Numbered from the stretch's first letter, positions 1-5,926 are shown. The stretch: DNA of 6,426 bases from Bacillota bacterium (GCA_016283945.1 JAEENW010000023.1:1-6426); one strand, 5' to 3'. A program made the numbers and translations. Notes: generated by a model not told the origin, from the sequence alone.

Positions 1-536
1 TGGCCGCCATCGTTCAGGGCGTTTACGGCATCCCCAGGGCTTCCGTCGGCGATGCCAGGATCAACGTCGGCCAGGTGACCGCGGGTTCCGGCAGAAACGT
101 AGTCTGCGACAGAGTCAAGATGGTCATGGAGCTCAGAGGACTGACCCAGGCCTCCCTCGAGTATCTTGAGCCCTACGCCAGAAGGATCATCGAGCACGCC
201 GCCGCGATGCACGGCTGCACCGCCGAGATCAAGATGATGGGCGCGACTCCCTGCTATCCCATCGACGACAAGGACTTCGTAGATGAGATGAACCAGCTCG
301 CCAAGAACCTCGGATTCGTGACTCTCGAGCCGAAGGCCGGCTCCAACTCCGAGGACTACACCTACATGGCTCAGAGAGTCATGGAGAGAGGCGGCAAATC
401 CCTCATGTTCCGCTGCCTGAGCGATTATCCCGCTCCGGGCCACGCCGTGACCTTCGACATCCAGGAGGAGGATCTGCCCACCGGCAGCAAGTTCTTCTGC
501 GCCATGGTCACCCATCTCATGGGACTCACCAACTAA
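1..536 (+). CDS. AbgA-like M20D amidohydrolase, copy 1 (3' part only)
   Basis: This is the C-terminal 177 residues of a metallohydrolase whose start lies upstream of the window; reading is in frame from base 3 to the TAA at 534-536. By alignment to copy 4 it begins near residue 269 of a protein of about 445. It keeps the GSGRNVV segment of the lid domain, the NSEDYTYM motif and the distal metal-binding histidine in PGHAV (codon 441-443); the earlier metal ligands are outside the window. The family cleaves amide bonds of N-acyl amino acids; E. coli AbgA acts on p-aminobenzoyl-glutamate, but the substrate here is unknown. A terminator follows 35 bases after the stop. The gene is mosaic: bases 87-142 are identical to copy 4, while 413-467 are identical to copy 3. 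The open start is a window cut, not evidence of a pseudogene. Confidence 0.93.
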   Translation, partial: AAIVQGVYGIPRASVGDARINVGQVTAGSGRNVVCDRVKMVMELRGLTQASLEYLEPYARRIIEHAAAMHGCTAEIKMMGATPCYPIDDKDFVDEMNQLAKNLGFVTLEPKAGSNSEDYTYMAQRVMERGGKSLMFRCLSDYPAPGHAVTFDIQEEDLPTGSKFFCAMVTHLMGLTN

Positions 537-571
537 TACGCGGCACTTTACAGCGTCTATAAGACTCAGAG

Positions 572-601
572 AAAGGGACCCGGTACATCCGGGTCCCTTT
601 T
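572..601 (+). terminator. Rho-independent terminator of copy 1
   Basis: A perfect 12-bp stem (572-583 with 589-600) closes a 5-base loop. The right arm ends in TTT and runs into one more T, so the U tract is short (four T) and partly inside the stem. It sits 35 bases after the copy 1 stop codon and just before the copy 2 promoter, so it should isolate the two units. Confidence 0.85.
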
Positions 602-632
602 GACGTTGTTCTGAAGCTTGCCGATATCACAC

Positions 633-661
633 TTGAAAATAGGTTTGCAGCACAATATAAT
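633..661 (+). promoter_or_regulatory. Sigma70-type promoter of copy 2
   Basis: TTGAAA at 633-638 and TATAAT at 656-661 are separated by exactly 17 bases. This is a near-consensus housekeeping promoter, with transcription expected to start near 668 and a leader of about 58 bases before the ATG at 726. Confidence 0.85.
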
Positions 662-674
662 TAGCATATGCTAA
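661..674 (+). promoter_or_regulatory. Perfect palindrome over the copy 2 transcription start (possible operator)
   Basis: TTAGCATATGCTAA is a perfect 14-bp palindrome. It begins at the last base of the -10 box and covers the expected +1. With one bulged base (C675) the symmetry extends to ATAA on the left and TTAT on the right. The position suits a repressor site; the binding protein is unknown and this role is inferred. Confidence 0.5.
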
Positions 675-695
675 CTTATATCTCCAAACAGAACA

Positions 696-711
696 GGCCG
701 AAGCATCGGCC
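696..711 (+). promoter_or_regulatory. Leader hairpin next to the copy 2 Shine-Dalgarno site
   Basis: GGCCGA (696-701) and TCGGCC (706-711) form a 6-bp stem with loop AGCA. The stem ends directly against the ribosome site GGGAGGA (712-718), which lies 7 bases before ATG 726. It may shape ribosome access or protect the mRNA 5' end. There is no T tract, so it is not a terminator. Confidence 0.45.
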
Positions 712-725
712 GGGAGGAAGACCAT

Positions 726-2057
726 ATGGAGAATGAACTGTTCAAACAAATGTCGGATTATATCGACAGCAGGGCCGGATGGATGAAGGAGAGGCGCCAG
801 GACTTTCACAAGCACGCCGAAGCGGGCTGGCACGAGGTCAGGACCTGTTCCATCGTAGCGGATCACCTCGTAAAGCTCGGCTACGACAAGGCTCCCTGCA
901 GGATACTCATGGGCAGGGAGTGCATGGCGGCTGAGGAGAGGATGGGCCTCCCCGATCAGGAGGAGCTCGATTTCATCTACCAGAGAGCGCTTGACGAGGG
1001 CGCGATAATGCCCTACGCCGAGAAGTTCAAGGACGGCTTCACCGGCATAGTCGCCATACTCGAGACCGGCAAGCCCGGCCCCATCATCGGACTGCGCCAG
1101 GATATGGACGCTCTCGGCGTAGTCGAGTCCCAGGATCCCGCTCACAGGCCCGCGAAGGAGGGCTTCGCCTCGATCCATCCCGGCGAGATGCACGCCTGCG
1201 GACACGACGGTCACACCACCATAGGCATGGTCGTCGCTGAGACTCTCATGAAGTTCAAGGACCAGCTCTGCGGGACCGTCAAGATCGTATTCCAGCCGGC
1301 CGAAGAGGGAGTCAGGGGCGCCAAGTCCATCGCCTACTCCGGAGTGCTCGACGACGTCAAGTACATGATCGGCGTGCACATGGGACCCCGCAGGGGACAG
1401 GATTACGATATAGGCTTCGGATACGACACCAACATGGCTAACGCCAAGTGGGATGTCTACCTCACAGGCAAGGCCTGCCACGCCGCCTCTCCCGAGAACG
1501 GCAACAACGCCATGCTCGCGATGGCCGCGCTGGTCCAGGGCATCTACGGAATTCCCAGGGCTTCCTACGGAAACACCGCGATCAACGTGGGTGTCGTGGA
1601 AGCCGGATCGGGCAGAAACGTGGTCTGCGACAGAGTCAAGATCGTGATGGAGCTCAGAGGCTACACTCAGGCAGCTCTCGATTACATCGAGCCCTACGCC
1701 CGCAGGATAGTCGAGCACGCCGCCGCGATGCACGGCTGCACCGCCGAGATCAAGGTCATGGGAGCCACCCCGTGCTATCCCATCGACGATCCGGCCTTCG
1801 TCGACGAGCTCTGCGCGCTCTCGAAGAAGCTCGGCTTCAAGACCAGAGACCCGCAGGCCGGGACCAACTCCGAGGATTACACCTACATGGCGCAGAGAGT
1901 CATGGAGAGGGGAGGAAAGTCCTGCTTCTTCCGCTGCCTGAGTGATTATCCCGCCCCCGGCCACGCGGTCAATTACGACATCCAGGAGAAGGATCTCCCG
2001 CACGGAGCCCAGTTCTTCTGCGCCGCGGTGACCTACCTGATGGGACTCACCAAATAG
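726..2057 (+). CDS. AbgA-like M20D metallo-amidohydrolase, copy 2
   Basis: A complete 443-residue cytoplasmic hydrolase of the AbgA branch, close to the family's usual length of about 440. ATG 726 is preceded by GGAGGA seven bases upstream. The catalytic domain is split around a lid domain. Visible sites are D126-M-D128, the metal-binding C158-G-H160-D-G-H163, FQPAEE at 189-194 (Glu193 expected general base, Glu194 ligand), H252 in CHAA at the lid, and H413 in PGHAV. All five ligands expected for M20D are present, so it should be active. The family hydrolyses N-acyl amino acids or p-aminobenzoyl-glutamate; the exact substrate is not readable. By my count it differs from copy 3 at 15 of the first 163 residues. 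Residues 220-235 are a variable segment rich in Gly, Arg and Asp. It has its own strong promoter but no canonical terminator before copy 3. It ends in TAG where the other copies use TAA. Confidence 0.95.
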   Translation: MENELFKQMSDYIDSRAGWMKERRQDFHKHAEAGWHEVRTCSIVADHLVKLGYDKAPCRILMGRECMAAEERMGLPDQEELDFIYQRALDEGAIMPYAEKFKDGFTGIVAILETGKPGPIIGLRQDMDALGVVESQDPAHRPAKEGFASIHPGEMHACGHDGHTTIGMVVAETLMKFKDQLCGTVKIVFQPAEEGVRGAKSIAYSGVLDDVKYMIGVHMGPRRGQDYDIGFGYDTNMANAKWDVYLTGKACHAASPENGNNAMLAMAALVQGIYGIPRASYGNTAINVGVVEAGSGRNVVCDRVKIVMELRGYTQAALDYIEPYARRIVEHAAAMHGCTAEIKVMGATPCYPIDDPAFVDELCALSKKLGFKTRDPQAGTNSEDYTYMAQRVMERGGKSCFFRCLSDYPAPGHAVNYDIQEKDLPHGAQFFCAAVTYLMGLTK

Positions 2058-2078
2058 CGGACGCGCAGTGATAGCCCC

Positions 2079-2099
2079 TGTCTATGATCAGAATAGACA
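2079..2099 (+). repeat. Short inverted repeat in the gap between copies 2 and 3
   Basis: TGTCTAT (2079-2085) and ATAGACA (2093-2099) are perfect 7-base inverted arms around a 7-base spacer. There is no T tract, and the AT-rich stem would be weak in RNA. It could be a protein site or a minor 3' hairpin of copy 2; the role is unknown. Confidence 0.35.
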
Positions 2100-2152
2100 A
2101 TTGGTATGGGCCGGGATGACTCGTTTTATGGTCCGAATGGCTCCAATAGTAA

Positions 2153-2158
2153 TATAAT
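2153..2158 (+). promoter_or_regulatory. -10 box of a candidate promoter for copy 3
   Basis: TATAAT at 2153-2158 lies 69 bases before the ATG at 2228, a spacing like that of the copy 2 promoter. No good -35 sits 16-18 bases upstream (2130-2135 reads GGTCCG) and there is no TG extension. The promoter may be weak, activator-dependent, or supplemented by readthrough from copy 2. Confidence 0.5.
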
Positions 2159-2171
2159 CAAAGCATATAGA

Positions 2172-2192
2172 GCGGCGGCATCAAGCCGCCGC
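2172..2192 (+). promoter_or_regulatory. GC-rich leader hairpin upstream of copy 3
   Basis: GCGGCGGC (2172-2179) and GCCGCCGC (2185-2192) form a perfect 8-bp all-GC stem with loop ATCAA. It lies just downstream of the -10 box and 19 bases before the ribosome site AAAGGA (2211-2216). CCATATATCG follows instead of a T run, so it is not a standard terminator. It may stabilise the message or slow readthrough from copy 2. Confidence 0.5.
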
Positions 2193-2227
2193 CCATATAT
2201 CGTTTCAATGAAAGGACCTAAAACGAA

Positions 2228-3562
2228 ATGGCTAACGAACTTTACAGAGAAATGGCTTCCTACATCGATTCCAAAGCGGAATGGATGAAGGAGAGGCGCC
2301 AGGATTTCCACAAGCACGCCGAGGCCGGCTGGCACGAGGTAAGGACCTGCTCGATCGTAGCGGATCACCTCGTAAAGCTCGGATATGATAAGGCTCCCTG
2401 CAGGATACTCATGGGCAAGGAGTGCATGGCTGAAGAGGAGAGGATGGGCCTTCCCGACCAGGAGGAGCTCGACTTCATCTATCAGAGAGCTCTCGACGAG
2501 GGCGCGATCATGCCCTACGCAGAGAAGTTCAAGGACGGCCACACCGCCATCGTCGCCATACTCGAGACCGGCAAGCCCGGCCCCGTCATCGGCCTCAGGC
2601 AGGACATGGACGCTCTTGGCGTAGTCGAGTCCCAGGATCCGTCCCACAGACCGGCCAGAGAGGGCTTCGCCTCCATCCATCCGGGCGAGATGCACGCCTG
2701 CGGACACGACGGCCACACCACCATCGGAATGACCGTCGCCGAGACCCTCATGAAGTTCAAGGATCAGCTCTGCGGCACCGTCAAGATCGTATTCCAGCCG
2801 TCCGAGGAGGGCGTCAGGGGAGCTAAGTCCATCGCTTACTCCGGAGTGCTCGACGACGTTCAGTACATGATCGGAGTCCACATGGGCGCCAGAGGCGAGA
2901 ACAAGGGCGCCGACCTTCAGTTCCTCTACGGAATGAACATGGCCAACGCCAAGTGGGACGTCTACCTCACCGGCAAGGCCTGCCACGCAGCGACCCCGGA
3001 GCACGGAAACAACGCCATGCTCGCGATGGCAGCCATAGTTCAGGGCATCTACGGCATCCCCAGAGCCTCCCTTGGCAACACCGCCATCAACGTCGGCCAG
3101 GTGACCGCGGGCTCCGGACGCAACGTCGTCTGCGACAGGGTCAAGATGGTCATGGAGCTCAGGGGCTACACCCAGGCTGCACTCGACTATCTCGTTCCCT
3201 ACGCCAAGAGGATCATCGAGCACGCCGCCGCGATGCACGGCTGCACCGCCGAGATCGTCAAGATGGGCGAGACTCCCTGCTATCCGCTCGACGACAAGGG
3301 CTTCGTTGACGAGCTCAACGCTCTCGCCAAGCGCCTCGGCTTCAAGACCGTAGACCCTCATCCCGACACCAACTCCGAGGACTACACCTACATGGCCCAG
3401 AGAGTCATGGAGAGGGGCGGAAAGAGCTGCTTCTTCCTCTGCCTGAGCGATTATCCCGCTCCGGGCCACGCCGTGACCTTCGACATCCAGGAGAAGGATC
3501 TCCCGCACGGAGCCCAGTTCTTCTGCGCCGCGGTGACTTACCTCATGGGACTCACCAAATAA
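2228..3562 (+). CDS. AbgA-like M20D metallo-amidohydrolase, copy 3
   Basis: A complete 444-residue member of the array. ATG 2228 follows AAAGGA (2211-2216) at 11 bases, a little long, and gives the N-terminus MANELY shared with copies 4 and 5. Expected metal-site residues are C158, H160, E193/E194 (in FQPSEE, Ser replacing the Ala of the other copies), H253 and H414. D126-M-D128 and N382-S-E-D-Y are also present. The sequence looks fully functional. The reaction is amide hydrolysis of an N-acyl amino acid, with p-aminobenzoyl-glutamate the model AbgA substrate; true specificity is unknown. The variable segment at 220-236 (GENKGAD-type) and residues 347-381 differ from its neighbours. Bases 3481-3537 match copy 2 exactly, 2645-2703 match copy 4 and 3439-3493 match copy 1, which suggests conversion between copies. 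A strong terminator follows. Confidence 0.95.
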   Translation: MANELYREMASYIDSKAEWMKERRQDFHKHAEAGWHEVRTCSIVADHLVKLGYDKAPCRILMGKECMAEEERMGLPDQEELDFIYQRALDEGAIMPYAEKFKDGHTAIVAILETGKPGPVIGLRQDMDALGVVESQDPSHRPAREGFASIHPGEMHACGHDGHTTIGMTVAETLMKFKDQLCGTVKIVFQPSEEGVRGAKSIAYSGVLDDVQYMIGVHMGARGENKGADLQFLYGMNMANAKWDVYLTGKACHAATPEHGNNAMLAMAAIVQGIYGIPRASLGNTAINVGQVTAGSGRNVVCDRVKMVMELRGYTQAALDYLVPYAKRIIEHAAAMHGCTAEIVKMGETPCYPLDDKGFVDELNALAKRLGFKTVDPHPDTNSEDYTYMAQRVMERGGKSCFFLCLSDYPAPGHAVTFDIQEKDLPHGAQFFCAAVTYLMGLTK

Positions 3563-3583
3563 CGACGATATCTGATCTCCTTT

Positions 3584-3628
3584 GGAGAGCCGGAGAGCGC
3601 AAGCGCCTTCCGGCTCTCCGCGTTTTTT
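3584..3628 (+). terminator. Rho-independent terminator of copy 3
   Basis: An 11-bp perfect stem (3584-3594 with 3609-3619) encloses an inner GCGC-AA-GCGC hairpin. After GCG comes a run of six T (3623-3628). It lies 21 bases after the copy 3 stop and upstream of the TM2 promoter, so the TM2 gene should not depend on copy 3 transcription. Confidence 0.92.
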
Positions 3629-3644
3629 GAAGGGCAGGGCGCTA

Positions 3645-3673
3645 TTGACTGAAAAGCGCGGGGATATTACAAT
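3645..3673 (+). promoter_or_regulatory. Sigma70-type promoter of the TM2 gene
   Basis: TTGACT (3645-3650) and TACAAT (3668-3673) are separated by 17 bases, each one mismatch from consensus. The expected start is near 3680, giving a leader of about 39 bases before ATG 3719. Confidence 0.8.
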
Positions 3674-3702
3674 CTTCGTGTCAATGATGTTACGCGCTTT
3701 CA
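3650..3702 (+). repeat. Inverted repeat flanking the TM2 promoter -10 region
   Basis: AAAGCGCG (3653-3660) and CGCGCTTT (3693-3700) are perfect 8-base inverted arms, extendable to TGA/TCA with one bulged A. They bracket the -10 box and start site, with the left arm in the promoter spacer and the right arm in the leader. It may be a two-site operator or chance; I see no further support. Confidence 0.3.
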
Positions 3703-3705
3703 TTT

Positions 3706-3710
3706 GGGAG
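3706..3710 (+). promoter_or_regulatory. Ribosome binding site that fixes the TM2 gene start
   Basis: GGGAG lies 8 bases before ATG 3719. An in-frame TTG at 3704 overlaps this site and has no ribosome site of its own, so ATG 3719 is preferred. Confidence 0.75.
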
Positions 3711-3718
3711 TTTCAGAT

Positions 3719-4372
3719 ATGTCCAAAGTCCAGGAGCTGGAGTGCCCGTCCTGCGGGGCTCCGCTGAGATTCGACGAGAAAAAAGGGCTGTACTACTGTG
3801 AGTATTGCGGAAACAAGATGCTCATAGACGACGAGTACATCCGCAAGTACAGGCTCGAGCGGGCGAAGATCGACCAGAGAGCCAGAGAATACGACGATAC
3901 TGTCAGACGCGACGAGCAGTACGAGGAGAAGAGGGCGCAGTGGGAGAAGCTCAGGCTGCGCTGGCTAGCCCTTATGGGCCTGTTCTTCGCTCCGCTGTTC
4001 TTTGCCGAGGGCACGGTGCAGGACCTCTTCATCGGGGTCTGGATGGCCATGCTCATTTTCGGAGGAGCCGCGGTGTACACGAGCCGTCCTAAGGTCCCGC
4101 TCGGAACCCCGGAGGCAGTGCGCCAGATGCAGCAGGAGGGCAGGGCCCGCACCGTTCCCATCAGGTACTCGCCCTACAGCAAGCCTATCGCTCTGCTCCT
4201 TTGCATATTCTTCGGCCTCTTCGGAGTGCATCACTTCTACGTGGGGAAGTACTTCATGGGCATCATCTACATCTTCACCGTCGGGCTGTTCGGGATCGGC
4301 TGGCTCATAGACATCGTGATGATCGCGACAGGGCGCTTCAGAGACAGAAACGGCCTGCAGCTCAAGGATTGA
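3719..4372 (+). CDS. Zinc-ribbon and TM2-domain membrane protein
   Basis: A 217-residue protein in three parts. Residues 9-30 carry C9-P-S-C12 and C27-E-Y-C30, a four-cysteine zinc ribbon. Residues 37-81 are highly charged (RLERAKIDQRARE-type) and probably helical or coiled-coil. Hydrophobic stretches at about 82-96 and 101-121 come next, then a basic linker. Residues 153-212 form a TM2 domain: two helices joined by the FGVHHFYVGK turn, then GIGWLIDIVMIATG and a polar tail. The ribbon and both tails are most likely cytoplasmic. The molecular role of bacterial TM2 proteins is poorly defined, so no function is assigned. It has its own promoter and terminator and no sequence link to the hydrolases around it, so it looks like a bystander or insertion within the array. 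The start at ATG 3719 is chosen for its GGGAG site. Confidence 0.9.
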   Translation: MSKVQELECPSCGAPLRFDEKKGLYYCEYCGNKMLIDDEYIRKYRLERAKIDQRAREYDDTVRRDEQYEEKRAQWEKLRLRWLALMGLFFAPLFFAEGTVQDLFIGVWMAMLIFGGAAVYTSRPKVPLGTPEAVRQMQQEGRARTVPIRYSPYSKPIALLLCIFFGLFGVHHFYVGKYFMGIIYIFTVGLFGIGWLIDIVMIATGRFRDRNGLQLKD

Positions 4373-4400
4373 TCGATTTTCAAGATAGATATATATCAAT

Positions 4401-4439
4401 ACAGCATAGCTCGCCCGCGCGAGCTGTGTTGTTCTTTTT
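4401..4439 (+). terminator. Rho-independent terminator of the TM2 gene
   Basis: A stem of about 14 bp with two G-U pairs (4401-4414 with 4419-4432) closes a CCGC loop. It is followed by TCTTTTT (4433-4439). The core AGCTCGC/GCGAGCT is perfect. It starts 28 bases after the TM2 stop. Confidence 0.85.
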
Positions 4440-4448
4440 GTCCAAAAT

Positions 4449-4457
4449 TGATATAAT
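4449..4457 (+). promoter_or_regulatory. Extended -10 promoter of copy 4
   Basis: TG-A-TATAAT (4449-4457) is a perfect extended -10 element. The -35 position at 17 bases reads TTGTTC (4429-4434) and lies inside the right arm and T tract of the preceding terminator; it matches only TTG. Extended -10 promoters tolerate poor -35 boxes. The leader would be about 70 bases. Confidence 0.65.
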
Positions 4458-4474
4458 CTATCGTGATTGATTAT

Positions 4475-4508
4475 GCAATGCCGGCAGACTTTTCTTCCGG
4501 CTGATTGC
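4475..4508 (+). promoter_or_regulatory. Two-step leader hairpin upstream of copy 4
   Basis: GCAAT (4475-4479) pairs with ATTGC (4504-4508), and GCCGG (4480-4484) with CCGGC (4497-4501), with a TG bulge. Inside, AGA (4486-4488) pairs with TCT (4493-4495) around loop CTTT. It ends 13 bases before the ribosome site. There is no T tract, so it is a leader structure rather than a terminator. Confidence 0.5.
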
Positions 4509-4521
4509 GGATGTTATACGG

Positions 4522-4527
4522 AAGGAG
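4522..4527 (+). promoter_or_regulatory. Ribosome binding site that fixes the copy 4 start
   Basis: AAGGAG lies 7 bases before ATG 4535. An upstream in-frame TTG at 4505 would add ten residues (MRMLYGRRKH) not found in the other copies, and it sits in the leader hairpin, so ATG 4535 (MANELYGQ) is the start. Confidence 0.85.
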
Positions 4528-4534
4528 AAAACAT

Positions 4535-5872
4535 ATGGCAAACGAACTCTATGGTCAGATGGCGGCTTTCATCGATACCAAGGTCGATTGGATGAGAGAA
4601 AGACGCCAGGATTTCCACAAGCACGCCGAAGCCGGCTGGCACGAAGTCAGGACCTGCTCCATCATCGCCGATCACCTCGTCAAGCTCGGCTACGACAAGG
4701 CTCCCTTCAAGATCCTCATGGGCAAGGAGTGCTTCGACGCCGACGCGCGCATGGGCCTTCCCGATCAGGAAGAACTCGATTTCGTATATCAGAGAGCTCT
4801 CGATGAGGGCGCCATCATGCCCTACGCCGAGAAGTTCAAGGACGGATTCACCTCCGTTATCGCCATCCTCGAGACCGGCAAGCCCGGCCCCATCATCGGC
4901 CTCCGCCAGGATATCGACGCCCTCGGCGTAGTCGAGTGCCTCGATCCCGCCGTTCACAGACCGGCCAGAGAGGGCTTCGCCTCCATCCATCCGGGCGAGA
5001 TGCACGCCTGCGGCCACGACGGACACGCCACCATCGGAATGACCGTCGCCGAGACCCTCATGAAGTACAAGGATCAGCTCTGCGGAACCGTAAAGATCGT
5101 CTTCCAGCCCGCTGAGGAGGGCGTAAGAGGCGCCCGCGGCATCGCCTGGTCCGGGATCCTCGATGACGTCGACTACATGATCGGCGTCCACATGAGCCCG
5201 CTCCCCGAGGGCAGCAAGGCCAAGCTGCAGTTCAACCACTCCCTCAACATGGCTAACGCCAAGTGGGACGTCTATCTCACCGGCAAGGCCTGCCACGCTG
5301 CTTCTCCTGAGAACGGCAACAACGCTATGCTCGCGATGGCCGCGATCGTCCAGGGCGTTTACGGCATCCCCAGGGCTTCCGTAGGCGACGCCAGGATCAA
5401 CGTCGGCCAGGTGACCGCCGGCTCCGGCAGAAACGTAGTCTGCGACAGAGTCAAGATGGTCATGGAGCTCAGAGGACTCAACCAGCCCTCGCTCGACTAC
5501 CTCGTACCCTACGCCAAGAGGATCATCGAGCACGCCGCCGCGATGCACGGCTGCACCGCCCAGATCAAGGAGATGGGCTCCACTCCCAGCGTATATCTCG
5601 ACACCACCGACTTCACCAAGGAGCTCTTCGACCTTGCTGACAGGCTCGGATTCGCCCCTCTCGGCATCAAGGAGGGCAACGGCTCCGAGGACTTCTCCTA
5701 CATGGCTCAGAGAGTCCAGGAGCACGGCGGACAGACCTGCTTCTTCCGCTGCCTGAGCCCGTTCGCGGCTCCCGGCCACGCCGTGACCTACGATATCCAG
5801 GAGGAGTACCTGGCCAACGGCGCCAAGTTCTTCTGCGCCGCCGTCACCTACCTCATGGGACTGACCAAATAA
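4535..5872 (+). CDS. AbgA-like M20D metallo-amidohydrolase, copy 4 (divergent type)
   Basis: A complete 445-residue hydrolase with all expected metal-site residues: C159, H161, E194/E195 (FQPAEE 190-195), H254 and H415. It belongs with copy 5 in a second type: D126-I-D128 instead of DMD, VVEC instead of VVES, and one extra residue in DPAVHRPAR. Its C-terminal catalytic part is the most divergent in the window. PCYP(I/L)DD of the other copies is replaced by PSVYLDT, NSEDYTYM by GSEDFSYM, and SDYPAPGHAV by SPFAAPGHAV. The variable segment 221-237 is LPEGSKAK-like. Chemistry should be the same amide hydrolysis, but the pocket is probably different, so a different N-acyl amino acid or dipeptide-like substrate is likely (inference). 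It has its own extended -10 promoter and terminator. The nearest homologue by function is E. coli AbgA, which works with AbgB; no AbgB is seen here. Confidence 0.95.
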   Translation: MANELYGQMAAFIDTKVDWMRERRQDFHKHAEAGWHEVRTCSIIADHLVKLGYDKAPFKILMGKECFDADARMGLPDQEELDFVYQRALDEGAIMPYAEKFKDGFTSVIAILETGKPGPIIGLRQDIDALGVVECLDPAVHRPAREGFASIHPGEMHACGHDGHATIGMTVAETLMKYKDQLCGTVKIVFQPAEEGVRGARGIAWSGILDDVDYMIGVHMSPLPEGSKAKLQFNHSLNMANAKWDVYLTGKACHAASPENGNNAMLAMAAIVQGVYGIPRASVGDARINVGQVTAGSGRNVVCDRVKMVMELRGLNQPSLDYLVPYAKRIIEHAAAMHGCTAQIKEMGSTPSVYLDTTDFTKELFDLADRLGFAPLGIKEGNGSEDFSYMAQRVQEHGGQTCFFRCLSPFAAPGHAVTYDIQEEYLANGAKFFCAAVTYLMGLTK

Positions 5873-5883
5873 CATCTGCTTAA

Positions 5884-5926
5884 AGAGCAGCCTCTTCCGC
5901 TGAAGGGGCTGCTCTCCGCGGTTTTT
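5884..5926 (+). terminator. Rho-independent terminator of copy 4
   Basis: A 14-bp stem with one G-U pair (5884-5897 with 5902-5915) closes loop CGCT. CCGCGG and five T (5922-5926) follow. The T run starts six bases after the stem, so termination may be less than complete. It begins 11 bases after the copy 4 stop. Confidence 0.8.

Noticed and set aside
1..536. Copy 1 as a truncated pseudogene
   Set aside because: The missing 5' part is due to the window edge; the frame is intact to its normal C-terminus and a terminator follows.
1448..1945. Overlapping + strand frames inside copies 2, 3, 4 and the TM2 gene
   Set aside because: They lie wholly within well-supported genes, have Arg/His/Ser-rich shadow composition and lack ribosome sites.
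2172..2192. GC hairpin as the terminator of copy 2
   Set aside because: No T tract follows, and it lies after the candidate copy 3 -10 box, so it fits a leader structure better.
2208..2288. Small frame starting at ATG 2208 just before and overlapping copy 3
   Set aside because: Its start codon adjoins the ribosome site used by copy 3 and it has no site of its own; the rest overlaps the strongly conserved copy 3 coding sequence out of frame.
3704..3718. TTG start for the TM2 gene
   Set aside because: It overlaps the GGGAG ribosome site that serves ATG 3719, and no ribosome site lies upstream of it.
4514..5875. Long open frames on the - strand opposite copies 2, 3 and 4
   Set aside because: The one opposite copy 3 is in codon phase with the sense gene, and stops there need sense TTA, CTA or TCA codons, which these CTC- and TCC-rich genes avoid. 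The translations recur only because the sense genes are paralogues, and they resemble no known family.
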